Below, one piece after another: positions 36,255-45,007 of a stretch of DNA of 64,000 nt. Where the stretch lies: positions 1 through 64,000 of the forward strand of contig NTKT01000008.1 in NCBI GenBank assembly GCA_002457055.1, in the 5' to 3' direction. The first letter of the stretch is position 1; each line of letters opens with the position of its first letter. Both the position numbers and the translations under genes were made by a program. The DNA comes from Rhodobacteraceae bacterium MED-G08. Lineage in GTDB: Bacteria; Pseudomonadota; Alphaproteobacteria; Rhodobacterales; Rhodobacteraceae. The notes under the pieces are model-generated. The model was not told the DNA's origin and searched no databases. It saw nothing but the letters and a program-made list of their open reading frames with translations.

Positions 36255-38252
36255 ATGAAAAATGATTTATTCGAAATTAAGGAAATAGAAGATCAAGGAA
36301 TTATTCTTTCGGATGGATGCAGATTGTCTTCCCGTATATGGATGCCAAAAAATAGTGAAATTCATCCAGTACCAGCAATCCTAGAGTATTTGCCTTACAG
36401 AAAAAGAGATGGCACTGTTGCTCGCGATTGTCTGACTCATCCATTTATTGCTTCGCACGGGTACGCTTGTGTGAGAGTTGATATGCGAGGGAATGGTGAT
36501 AGTGATGGGATAATGGAGGATGAGTACACAGAGAGTGAACTAAATGACGGCGTTGAGGTTATAAATTGGCTTGCAGCTCAGATTTGGTGTACCGGGAAAG
36601 TTGGAATGATGGGGATCAGCTGGGGTGGCTTCAACTCTCTACAAATAGCAGAACGTGCGCCTGAACGCTTAAAGGCAATAATTACACTATGTTCTACAGT
36701 TGATCGCTATGCAGATGATATTCATTATAAAGGCGGTTGTTTGTTAAATGAAAACTTAGGTTGGGGATCGACAATGTGGTCTTATTCCTCAAGGCCTCCT
36801 GATCCAATGCTTGTTGGAGATGAATGGGCTACTATGTGGAATAAGCGCTTAAGAGAAGAGCCATTTTTACCTATAAAATGGCTTAAGCATCAAACTCGTG
36901 ATAGTTATTGGAAGCACGGCTCTGTCTGTGAAAATTACGATGGGATCCAGGCAGCTGTTCTAGCTATAGGTGGTTGGGGAGATGCTTACAAAAATGCAGT
37001 GTCGCATCTGGTTACTAATATCAAGGTGCCAGTTAAAGGTGTCGTTGGGCCGTGGGTTCACAAGTATCCTCACTTTGCGAGTCCCGAACCAAAAATTGGA
37101 TTTTTGCAAGAAGCTTTAAGGTGGTGGGACCGATGGTTGAAAGACTTAGAAACGGGAGTAGAAGAAGACCCAAAATATACAGTTTATTTAATGGAGGGTG
37201 TAAGACCGCAATCTTGGTATACGGAAAGACCTGGAGTTTGGGTAAATGAAGGTAGTTGGCCAGATGGGCCAACGATCAATACCTTCAGTTTAACTGAGAA
37301 TTCTAAACTTATTGAATATAATAAAACTAAAGATCTAAATCATATTGTTTGTTCACCACAAGATTGTGGTTTGGATGGAGGAGAATATTGCGCAATCTGG
37401 CTTGGCCCAGAAATGCCTGGTGATCAAAGACGAGATGATAGTCTATCGAAGTGTTACGATAGTGAAATATTAACTGAAAGACTTGATATTATAGGTGCAC
37501 CTATAATCCGACTTAAAATAAAAAGTGATGTTAAATCTGGTCAAATAATAGTTAGACTCAACCATATTCATCCTGACGGGGCGTCGACTAGAATAACATA
37601 TGGTTGCATGAACTTATCACATAGAAATGGCCACGAAAAAATTTTTGCTATTATACCAAACGAATTGATGGATATTGAGGTCACACTTGATCAAATAGCC
37701 TACAGGGTTCCCAAAGGTCACAAAATAAGGATCTCAATATCAAATTGTTATTGGCCTTTACTTTGGCCGATGCCTGATATTGGCACCCTAACGCTTGTTC
37801 AGGGCCAACTTGATCTTTCAATTTCATCACATGGCGATTTAGACGAACGCAGGTTCCAGCCAGCTGTTTTGGGGAAACCTTGGAAGATTGAAACTATAAG
37901 AGAGGGTGGAAATCAAAGAAATGTGAAACGTGATTTGAAATCAGGAATTGTTACCACAGAAATAATTGATGATTTTGGTAAAAAAATAGATCAAGCGCAT
38001 GGTCTTATTACAGGATCTGTTGCGAGAGAATGGTGGTCAATACATCCTGATGACCCGCTTTCTGCACGCGGCCGTACTCATTGGACGGAAGAAATTGGTA
38101 GAGCAGACTGGTCCATTAGGACTGAGACCCATGCAGAAATGTGGAGTGACTATGAAAACTTTTATATTAAGGCCTCTATTGCTGCATTTCATAATAGAGA
38201 TTTAGTATTTGAGAAGGAATTTAACGAAGAGATTCAAAGGTTGGGACATTAG
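36255..38252 (+). CDS. CocE/NonD-family hydrolase
   Basis: The 665-residue protein belongs to the CocE/NonD branch of X-Pro dipeptidyl-peptidase-like hydrolases. It has an alpha/beta-hydrolase domain with the nucleophile elbow MMGISWGGFNS (S122), the oxyanion-proximal DMRGNGDSDG and a likely acid/histidine pair around residues 240-275 (GGWGDAYKNAV, VGPWVHKYPHF). The C-terminal jelly-roll (DSEILTERLDIIGAPIIRLKI, ISISNCYWPLLWPMP) is typical of the family. Known relatives cleave cocaine, glutaryl-7-ACA or peptide substrates, so the natural substrate here is unknown. No signal peptide is seen; the enzyme is probably cytosolic. Confidence 0.85.
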   Translation: MKNDLFEIKEIEDQGIILSDGCRLSSRIWMPKNSEIHPVPAILEYLPYRKRDGTVARDCLTHPFIASHGYACVRVDMRGNGDSDGIMEDEYTESELNDGVEVINWLAAQIWCTGKVGMMGISWGGFNSLQIAERAPERLKAIITLCSTVDRYADDIHYKGGCLLNENLGWGSTMWSYSSRPPDPMLVGDEWATMWNKRLREEPFLPIKWLKHQTRDSYWKHGSVCENYDGIQAAVLAIGGWGDAYKNAVSHLVTNIKVPVKGVVGPWVHKYPHFASPEPKIGFLQEALRWWDRWLKDLETGVEEDPKYTVYLMEGVRPQSWYTERPGVWVNEGSWPDGPTINTFSLTENSKLIEYNKTKDLNHIVCSPQDCGLDGGEYCAIWLGPEMPGDQRRDDSLSKCYDSEILTERLDIIGAPIIRLKIKSDVKSGQIIVRLNHIHPDGASTRITYGCMNLSHRNGHEKIFAIIPNELMDIEVTLDQIAYRVPKGHKIRISISNCYWPLLWPMPDIGTLTLVQGQLDLSISSHGDLDERRFQPAVLGKPWKIETIREGGNQRNVKRDLKSGIVTTEIIDDFGKKIDQAHGLITGSVAREWWSIHPDDPLSARGRTHWTEEIGRADWSIRTETHAEMWSDYENFYIKASIAAFHNRDLVFEKEFNEEIQRLGH

Positions 38253-38312
38253 GAAATTATTAATTACGCCAATATTATAATTGAAATTCTTTAACAAATG
38301 TCTTAAGCGCAG

Positions 38313-38357
38313 CAGTGCAGAGTTTTGCTTGGTATATCCGTGCACTGAACCTATAAA
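38313..38357 (+). promoter_or_regulatory. Promoter with inverted repeat before isocitrate dehydrogenase
   Basis: TTGGTA (38329-38334) and TATAAA (38352-38357) with a 17-bp spacer form a sigma-70-like promoter 36 nt before the start codon. CAGTGCA (38313-38319) and TGCACTG (38341-38347) are perfect inverted arms with a 21-bp spacer that flank the -35 box and overlap the spacer; they could be an operator. Confidence 0.4.
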
Positions 38358-38393
38358 TTGCACTATTTTCTACAATTGAAAGGTTAATTTTAA

Positions 38394-40634
38394 ATGTCGA
38401 ACAGTTCCAACCCAGACATATTGTATACAATTGTAGACGAAGCACCAGAGCTTGCCAGTGCTTCTTTGCTTCCAATTGTTCAATCTTTCGCGGCATCGGC
38501 AGGTATCAATGTTGGAAGTAAGGATATTTCTCTAGCAGGAAGAATCAAGGCGACTTTTGGTAAGTATTTAAAGGATGAACAAGAACAGAATGATGGGCTA
38601 AAAGAGCTTGGCGAAATAGTTCAAAGCCCAAAAGCTAATGTAATTAAACTCCCAAATATATCGGCCTCAGTCCCACAACTGGTTTCGGCCATAAAGGAGT
38701 TACAGTCACAAGGTTTTGCTGTACCTGATTATCCTTATGAACCATCAACAGAGCATGAAATCAGCGTACGCAAGCTCTATGATACAATAAAGGGGTCAGC
38801 TGTTAATCCTGTTTTAAGAGAGGGGAATTCTGACCGCCGCGCAGCTAAAGCAGTAAAGAAATATGCTATGGCCAATCCGCATTTCATGGGTAAATGGAGA
38901 TCAAGTTCTGCTACCCATGTTTCATCAATGGATGGGAATGACTTTTTCGATAATGAAAAATCTGCGACTATTAAAGAAAGTCAGGCCGGTTTTGCAAGGA
39001 TCGAATTTACTGATTTAGAGGGAAATATAAAGGATTTAAAAACAGATATAAAATTAGAAAGCGGTACAGTTGTTGATGCAACTTTTATGTCTGTAGCAGA
39101 CCTTCGCGCTTTTCTGTTACATGAAATTAAGGACGCAAAAAAGCAGGATGTACTTTTTTCCGTTCACTTAAAAGCTACTATGATGAAGGTTTCTGATCCA
39201 ATTATTTTTGGTCATGTTGTTTCTGTTTTTTTTAAAGATGTTTTTAAAAGACATAGAAAAGTTCTAGATGAGTTGGGCGTGAGCCCCAATTCAGGGCTTG
39301 GTGAGATATTAGAACGTGTATCGCACGACTCAAAAATCACGCAAGACTTTAATGCTATTATTGAGAAAGAAGCAGATCTGTATATGGTCGATAGTGAACG
39401 AGGAATAACAAATTTACATGTTCCTTCCGATGTTATAATCGATGCCTCTATGCCAGCTTTAATTAGAGCTGGAGGAATAGCGTGGGGCCCTGATGGATCT
39501 ACGAAAGATACTAAATGTGTTATTCCTGATAATTCTTATGCCCCCGTTTACGAAGAGACAATAAAATTTTTTAAAGAGAAAGGTGCTTTGGAACCTTCAA
39601 CTTCAGGCACCGTTGCTAATGTCGGGTTAATGGCACAAAAGGCTCAGGAATACGGCAGTCATCCTACCACGTTTGAAATTCCGAGAGATGGAACTGTTCG
39701 TTATATCCTCGAAAATGGCACTATCCTGCATGAGCATGAGGTTAAATCTGGTGATATTTGGCGGTCATGTTCAGTAAATAAAGCACCTATTATGGATTGG
39801 ATTAATCTTGCTATAGAGCGTCAGGTAGCCACTGATGCGCAGGCAATATTTTGGCTTGACCAAAATAGGGCTCATGATGCGCAGTTAATTCCTATTGTAG
39901 AACAGGTTCTAAATAGAAAAGGAATACGTGACAGATTTTTGATTATGTCGCCAAGAAAAGCTACAAGAGTCACTCTTGAGACAATTACTAAAGGAGAAGA
40001 TAGTATTGCGGTTACTGGTAATGTTCTTCGTGATTACCTAACTGATTTGTTTCCAATTTTAGAGCTGGGCACTTCAGCAAAGATGTTATCTATTGTAAAA
40101 CTAATGAATGGAGGGGGCCTTTTTGAAACTGGAGCAGGTGGCTCAGCCCCAAAACATGTTCAGCAATTACAAGAAGAAAACCATTTACGATGGGATAGCT
40201 TAGGCGAATTTTGTGCTTTAGGAGAGAGTTTTAACTTTCTAGCGGCTAATTCTGAAAATAAAAAAGCTGCGACCCTTGGGTCGGCTATTGAAACAGCAAC
40301 GCAAGGAATATTGGATAACAATAAGTCTCCTGGTCGAAAGCTTGGCGAGACAGACAATCGACACAGTCATTTCTTTTTTGCTCTCTATTGGGCGAAAGCA
40401 CTAGCTGAGCAAAAAGAAGACTACGATTTGGCAATACGCTTCACCTCGGTTTATAATATGTTAAAGGACAATACCACAAAAATCCTTAATGAGCTGGATA
40501 GTACTCAAGGACTCGAAGTTGATTTAGGCGGATACTATCATCCAGATAAAGAAAAGGTAGCAAAGATTATGCGACCATCTCCTACAATGAATTCAATCAT
40601 TGATGATATGCTACCTAATATTAAGTTTCACTGA
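38394..40634 (+). CDS. icd: NADP-dependent isocitrate dehydrogenase, monomeric type
   Basis: The 746-residue protein is the monomeric isocitrate dehydrogenase, unrelated at the level of length to the 400-residue dimeric form. It decarboxylates isocitrate to 2-oxoglutarate with NADP+ in the TCA cycle and supplies NADPH. N-terminal ILYTIVDEAPELASASLLPI and ISLAGRI, GNSDRRAAKAVKKYA (substrate region), WRSSSATHVSSMDGNDFFDNEKSA, and the C-terminal DRHSHFFFALYWAKALA-like region are hallmarks. This is a known type in Azotobacter, Corynebacterium and several marine Alphaproteobacteria. No dimeric icd gene is in the window. Confidence 0.95.
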   Translation: MSNSSNPDILYTIVDEAPELASASLLPIVQSFAASAGINVGSKDISLAGRIKATFGKYLKDEQEQNDGLKELGEIVQSPKANVIKLPNISASVPQLVSAIKELQSQGFAVPDYPYEPSTEHEISVRKLYDTIKGSAVNPVLREGNSDRRAAKAVKKYAMANPHFMGKWRSSSATHVSSMDGNDFFDNEKSATIKESQAGFARIEFTDLEGNIKDLKTDIKLESGTVVDATFMSVADLRAFLLHEIKDAKKQDVLFSVHLKATMMKVSDPIIFGHVVSVFFKDVFKRHRKVLDELGVSPNSGLGEILERVSHDSKITQDFNAIIEKEADLYMVDSERGITNLHVPSDVIIDASMPALIRAGGIAWGPDGSTKDTKCVIPDNSYAPVYEETIKFFKEKGALEPSTSGTVANVGLMAQKAQEYGSHPTTFEIPRDGTVRYILENGTILHEHEVKSGDIWRSCSVNKAPIMDWINLAIERQVATDAQAIFWLDQNRAHDAQLIPIVEQVLNRKGIRDRFLIMSPRKATRVTLETITKGEDSIAVTGNVLRDYLTDLFPILELGTSAKMLSIVKLMNGGGLFETGAGGSAPKHVQQLQEENHLRWDSLGEFCALGESFNFLAANSENKKAATLGSAIETATQGILDNNKSPGRKLGETDNRHSHFFFALYWAKALAEQKEDYDLAIRFTSVYNMLKDNTTKILNELDSTQGLEVDLGGYYHPDKEKVAKIMRPSPTMNSIIDDMLPNIKFH

Positions 40635-40688
40635 GACGAAAAATTTAAAATTTATGTGGTAGATTAATTTCTAAAGTAAGGATCAGTT

Positions 40689-41552
40689 GTGAATTATCCT
40701 ATAGATTATTTCCCGCCAAAGATTTGGAAGTGGGAGAATGAAAATGGTGGAACTTTTGCATCCACTAACCGCCCAACAGCTGGATCAACACATGATAAAA
40801 CCTTACCTATTGGTCAACACCCCTTTCAATTATATTCTCAAGGAACTCCAAACGGTATAAAAGTTACTGTTATGTTTGAGGAACTCTTAGAAATGGGTCA
40901 TAGCGATGCAGAATATGATGCTTGGTTGATTAGTATTGGGAAAGGGGAACAGTTTGGCTCAGATTTTGTAAATATTAATCCAAATTCTAAAATTCCGGCT
41001 CTTTTAGATAATTCTGGAGATGAGCCTAAAAGGGTTTTCGAATCGGGGGCTATACTCTTGTATCTTGCTGAAAAGTTTAATTCCTTTTTACCGACACACG
41101 GCGATCAACGTACAGAAGTTCTCAATTGGCTTTTTTGGCAGATGTCTAGTGCGCCGTACCTTGGAGGTGGGTTTGGTCATTTTTATGTGTATGCGCCAGA
41201 GAAAATACAGTATGCAATTGATCGCTATTCGATGGAAGTCAAACGTCAGCTTGATGTTCTTGATCGTGAATTATCCAAAAAAGAATTTATAACTGGCGAT
41301 GAATATAGCATTGCGGACATATCGATATGGCCCTGGTATGGTCGTTTAGTCTTAGGCAAGCAATACGGCGCTGCTGATTTTTTACAAGTTGGTGATTATC
41401 ACAACGTACTTAGATGGGCAAAAAATTTAAGCTCTAGGCCAGCAGTGATGCGTGGTGAGCGAATAAATCGGAAATCAGAAATTCCAAATCAGTATTTGCT
41501 CGAAAGACACAGTAAAACCGACTTTGAGGCACTTGATTTTGACACATATTGA
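40689..41552 (+). CDS. YghU-like glutathione S-transferase (disulfide-bond oxidoreductase)
   Basis: The 287-residue protein belongs to the Nu-class GST/YghU family, which reduces disulfides using two glutathione molecules and lacks classical transferase activity. Diagnostic regions are the N-terminal extension with WENENGGTFASTNRPTAGST (binds the glutathione tails), FQLYSQGTPNGIKVTVMFEE, NPNSKIPALLD, FESGAILLYLAEKF, and the helical domain with SIADISIWPWYG. Start is GTG 40689, with TAAGGA nearby. It is 55 nt after isocitrate dehydrogenase and converges with livF. E. coli YghU/YfcG-like proteins are the closest functional comparison. Confidence 0.9.
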   Translation: MNYPIDYFPPKIWKWENENGGTFASTNRPTAGSTHDKTLPIGQHPFQLYSQGTPNGIKVTVMFEELLEMGHSDAEYDAWLISIGKGEQFGSDFVNINPNSKIPALLDNSGDEPKRVFESGAILLYLAEKFNSFLPTHGDQRTEVLNWLFWQMSSAPYLGGGFGHFYVYAPEKIQYAIDRYSMEVKRQLDVLDRELSKKEFITGDEYSIADISIWPWYGRLVLGKQYGAADFLQVGDYHNVLRWAKNLSSRPAVMRGERINRKSEIPNQYLLERHSKTDFEALDFDTY

Positions 41553-41612
41553 GAGTCAAGTTTTTTTGGGCCCATAAAGTTTCTTAAAACTTTAATTAAC
41601 AGACTCGGTTCT

Positions 41613-42314
41613 TTAGATACCCAGAAATGTCTTTGTTACTTCTTTAGAAGATCTTAATTGAGCGGATGATCCTGACCAAACTATTTTGCCTTTGTGAATA
41701 ATGTTGTGGTTATCTGAAATAGTTAATAAATCTTTCAAGTTTTTGTCGATAATTAAAATCGATATGCCACTATCACGTATATTTCTTAGAGCTTCCCAGA
41801 TCTTTTCTCGAATTATGGGTGCAAGTCCCTCGGTCGCTTCGTCTAATATTAAAAGTTTAGGGTTTGTAAGCAGAGCTCTTCCAATTGCCAACATTTGCTG
41901 TTCACCCCCTGAGAGCAAATTACCCATGAATTTGGCACGAGATTTTAGGTCTGGGAAAAGCTCATAAACATGTTCTAAAGTCCAAGTTAGATTTTTCGTT
42001 TTAGTAATGTTTGCAGTTGCAATAAGGTTTTCATGTGTCGTTAAGTTCGGAAAGATTTGCCGACCTTCAGGCACCAAGCCAATACCTAATTTAGCGATTT
42101 TGAAACTTGGTAAATTAGTTATATCTTGTCCGTTAAATGAAACATAACCACTAGTTTTGGACTTGATATTCATTATTGAACTTATGGTTGTAGTCTTACC
42201 CATCCCATTTCGCCCTAAAAGTGTCGACACGCCGGCCGGCTTAATATTTAGAGACACTCCGAATAATGTTTGGCTGGGTCCATAATGTGTTTCAACATTG
42301 CTTAACGTTAACAT
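41613..42314 (-). CDS. livF: Branched-chain amino acid-type ABC transporter ATP-binding protein LivF
   Basis: The 233-residue ATPase is the LivF type of HAAT transporters. Motifs are Walker A GRNGMGKTT, the Q-loop LVPEGRQIFPNLT, the signature LLSGGEQQMLAIGRAL, Walker B LLILDEATEGLAP and the switch residue region ILIIDKNLKDLL, where the usual histidine of the H-loop is replaced by an aspartate/lysine context. Its start overlaps the last base of livG. The operon order on the minus strand is binding protein, livH, livM, livG, livF. Confidence 0.92.
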   Translation of the reverse strand: MLTLSNVETHYGPSQTLFGVSLNIKPAGVSTLLGRNGMGKTTTISSIMNIKSKTSGYVSFNGQDITNLPSFKIAKLGIGLVPEGRQIFPNLTTHENLIATANITKTKNLTWTLEHVYELFPDLKSRAKFMGNLLSGGEQQMLAIGRALLTNPKLLILDEATEGLAPIIREKIWEALRNIRDSGISILIIDKNLKDLLTISDNHNIIHKGKIVWSGSSAQLRSSKEVTKTFLGI

Positions 42315-43057
42315 TAAGCTTCCCCCAAGTAGGCGTTCTGCACTTTAGAATCGCGTTTTATATTATTTGGCTCGCCAGTTGCAATGATTTCACCCGAAAC
42401 TAAGACCGATATTCGGTCTGCTAATGCAAATACCGCATCCATATCATGTTCTACTAATATTATGGTTTGTTTTCCTTTCAGCTTGTTTAGTAGGGCGATC
42501 ATTTCTTGTGTTTCACTCGGACCGAGACCAGCCATAGGCTCATCAAGTAGCAAGAGCTTTGCATCTGAAGCCAATGCCATAGCAATCTCTAGTTTGCGAC
42601 AATCTCCATGGCTCAAACTTGCAACTGGTTGATTATTTGCCTCAATTAGTCCTACCTGACCAAGGCAAAAGTCAATCTTTTCTAGAACATAACTTTTGTT
42701 TGTAAATGTCGTAAAAAAATCAAGCGAATTTTCTCTAATTTTGTCAGTTGCTAATTGTATATTTTCAGAAACCGTCATTGATTTCATAACTGATGTAATT
42801 TGAAATGTTCGATTAATCCCAAGCCGAGATTTTTTGTATTCAGAAATTTGTGTAACATCAATATTTTGAAAAAAAATTTGACCACTGTCGGGGAACACTT
42901 GTCCAAATATTTGTGAAACTAATGTAGTTTTCCCAGCCCCATTTGGGCCAATAATAGCATGTAAGTCTCCGTCTAATACGGAAAGGTTGAGGTTTTTTGT
43001 CGCTATCACACCGCCAAAGTTTTTATTCAAGTTTTTTATTTTTAATATATTCTGCAC
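42314..43057 (-). CDS. livG: Branched-chain amino acid-type ABC transporter ATP-binding protein LivG
   Basis: The ATPase is the LivG partner of livF. Motifs are Walker A GPNGAGKTT, Q-loop INRTFQITSVMKSMTV, signature VASLSHGDCRKLEIAMAL (the LSHG form seen in this family), Walker B LLLLDEPMAGLGP and H-loop LVEHDMDAVFALADRI. I prefer GTG 43057 as start because a TAAGG element lies 6 nt upstream and this gives 247 residues, the family length. A longer reading from ATG 43096 would overlap livM by 29 nt. It uses the same ATP pair with livF to drive LivHM. Confidence 0.9.
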   Translation of the reverse strand: MQNILKIKNLNKNFGGVIATKNLNLSVLDGDLHAIIGPNGAGKTTLVSQIFGQVFPDSGQIFFQNIDVTQISEYKKSRLGINRTFQITSVMKSMTVSENIQLATDKIRENSLDFFTTFTNKSYVLEKIDFCLGQVGLIEANNQPVASLSHGDCRKLEIAMALASDAKLLLLDEPMAGLGPSETQEMIALLNKLKGKQTIILVEHDMDAVFALADRISVLVSGEIIATGEPNNIKRDSKVQNAYLGEA

Positions 43058-43067
43058 ACTTTGCACC

Positions 43068-44015
43068 TTACTTTGAAAAGAGTGAGGATAAGCCACCCCT
43101 AAAAAACAGGACTACAGTGATTAAAAGAAGCCCAAATGGAAGGTGCCAATAAATTGTAATTGAAGATAAAACTTCTTCTAAAATGACAAACACTATTGCA
43201 CCAAAAAGAGGGCCCATTACCGTTGCGACACCCCCCAATATTACCATAAACATCAATTCTCCAGATCTAGACCAATCGATCATTTCGGGAGATATGAAAG
43301 TAGTAAAATTTCCTAGAAGAACCCCAGCGAAACCACAAATAATTCCAGAAAATATAAACGCTATCAATTTATGAAAGTAAACATTGTAGCCGAGTGAAAC
43401 CATCCGAGCTTCGTTGTCTTTGATTCCTGATAAAATCAAGCCGAAATTTGACTTTGTTATCAGATGAACGAGCCACATAAAAAAGATCAAACTTGAAAAA
43501 GAAACTAAAAACATTTGGATTGGATCATCAAGGTTAATCAGTGGTATCTCTGATCTAGTGTTAATAACTAAACCGTCGTCACCTCCGTATTCCTCAATTG
43601 AAACAAACAGATAGTATGCCATTTGTGAAAATGCCATCGTTATCATTATAAAATAAACACCCTTTGTCTTTAAACATATTAGTCCTGTTAACAATGCAAA
43701 CAATCCGCTAATCGCTATTGCAATTAAGATATGCACAAATCCATTCGTTGTAGCTAGAAAATCTAATCCGCCATAAAGCCAGTGGTGTGCAGGTATTCCA
43801 ACAGCGTAGGCGCCAAGTCCTAAATAAGCGGCATGGCCAAAGGAAATCATACCGCCATATCCGAGAATAAGGTTTAAACCAACTGCTGCTATGGCCAAAA
43901 TACATAAACGAGTGGCTAAATCTAGATAGAATGACATTCCGATTTGGTTAAAAATGATAGGAAAGACCAATAAAGAAGCTAAAATGAAAAACTTAAATGA
44001 TCTGATAAATTGCAT
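43068..44015 (-). CDS. livM: Branched-chain amino acid-type ABC transporter permease LivM
   Basis: The 315-residue inner-membrane permease has the LivM pattern: LDLATRLCILAIAAVGLNLILGYGGMISFGHAAYLGLGAYAVG at the N-terminal half, then the cytoplasmic loop SGIKDNEARMVSLGYNV (the permease-ATPase contact region), and FAGVLLGNFTTFISPEMIDWSRSGELMFMVILGGVATVMGPLFGAI near the end. It forms a heterodimer with LivH. It is 10 nt downstream of livH. Confidence 0.92.
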   Translation of the reverse strand: MQFIRSFKFFILASLLVFPIIFNQIGMSFYLDLATRLCILAIAAVGLNLILGYGGMISFGHAAYLGLGAYAVGIPAHHWLYGGLDFLATTNGFVHILIAIAISGLFALLTGLICLKTKGVYFIMITMAFSQMAYYLFVSIEEYGGDDGLVINTRSEIPLINLDDPIQMFLVSFSSLIFFMWLVHLITKSNFGLILSGIKDNEARMVSLGYNVYFHKLIAFIFSGIICGFAGVLLGNFTTFISPEMIDWSRSGELMFMVILGGVATVMGPLFGAIVFVILEEVLSSITIYWHLPFGLLLITVVLFFRGGLSSLFSK

Positions 44016-44025
44016 GGAATTATAT

Positions 44026-44949
44026 TTACCGTAATTTAGGAGGGAACAAACCGTTTGGTTTAAACGACAATATCAATGCCATAATTAGGTAGATCGACAT
44101 TGAGGAAATGGCTGGAGCAGAATTTTCGGCAGCAGCTGCGCTCATGAATATTTTGAAAAAATCGTCTAGAAAGGCGCGTCCAAGGGTATCAATTAGTCCG
44201 ATAAGCAAAGCAGCTACAAGTGCGCCTTTCACAGAACCAATTCCGCCCACTATAATTACCACAAAAGCAGTTATTATTACATTGTTTCCCATACCGAGTG
44301 AAGCTTCTGTGATAGGCGCAATAAGCATTCCTGCCATACCAGCCAGAGTTGCGCCAATAGCAAATACGATGGCAAAAAGGGTTCTTATATCAATGCCTAG
44401 TGCTGACACCATTGTTCTATTAGATGCACCCGCCCGTATTAACATTCCCAACCTGGTAAAATTCACCAGCCAAAGCAGACCGAAAGCTGCTAGTAGTCCA
44501 ACAATGATGATTAAAACTCTAAACGTAGGTAGTTCAATATTTTCTGAGATTTTGATTTGCCCATCCAAGTAGTTCGGTAAAGGAATAGCAATTCCAGCGG
44601 GACCCCAAATTAAATGGGCAATTGTGTCAATTACCAGAATTGCACCAAAGGTTCCTAGTACGTGATCCAGATGGTCTCTACTGTAGAGTGGACGGGCGAG
44701 GAAAACCTCAAAAAGGTATCCGATAATCCCAATAATGGGTAATGCCAAAATTACTGCTAATAAATAACTATCCAGTGCATAAGTCAGTGAAGCGCATACG
44801 AACGCTCCCAACATGTAAATCGAACCGTGTGCAAGGTTTACAAAATCTAAAATCCCAAAAACTAAAGTAAGGCCTGAGGCTACCAGGAACAAAAGAACTC
44901 CCAATTGAAGCCCATTTAGCACCTGTATTAAAAGCAGAGTATAGTCCAA
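44026..44949 (-). CDS. livH: Branched-chain amino acid-type ABC transporter permease LivH
   Basis: The 307-residue permease is the LivH subunit, with roughly eight membrane segments. Signatures are the N-terminal LNGLQLGVLLFLVASGLTLVFG, DFVNLAHGSIYMLGAF (the conserved 'NLAHG' block), IRAGASNRTMVSALGID, and TAFVVIIVGGIGSVKGALVAALLIG. It lies between the binding-protein and livM genes in the minus-strand operon. Confidence 0.93.
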   Translation of the reverse strand: MDYTLLLIQVLNGLQLGVLLFLVASGLTLVFGILDFVNLAHGSIYMLGAFVCASLTYALDSYLLAVILALPIIGIIGYLFEVFLARPLYSRDHLDHVLGTFGAILVIDTIAHLIWGPAGIAIPLPNYLDGQIKISENIELPTFRVLIIIVGLLAAFGLLWLVNFTRLGMLIRAGASNRTMVSALGIDIRTLFAIVFAIGATLAGMAGMLIAPITEASLGMGNNVIITAFVVIIVGGIGSVKGALVAALLIGLIDTLGRAFLDDFFKIFMSAAAAENSAPAISSMSIYLIMALILSFKPNGLFPPKLR

Positions 44950-45007
44950 TACTGCCCCCAGATCTTTACAAGCTAATTGTCAAAGTTTTATACTGACGGA
45001 CTATTAA

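Noticed and set aside
44108-44572. 154-codon plus-strand ORF antisense to livH
   Set aside because: Shadow of a membrane protein gene; composition is typical of the complement of hydrophobic codons.
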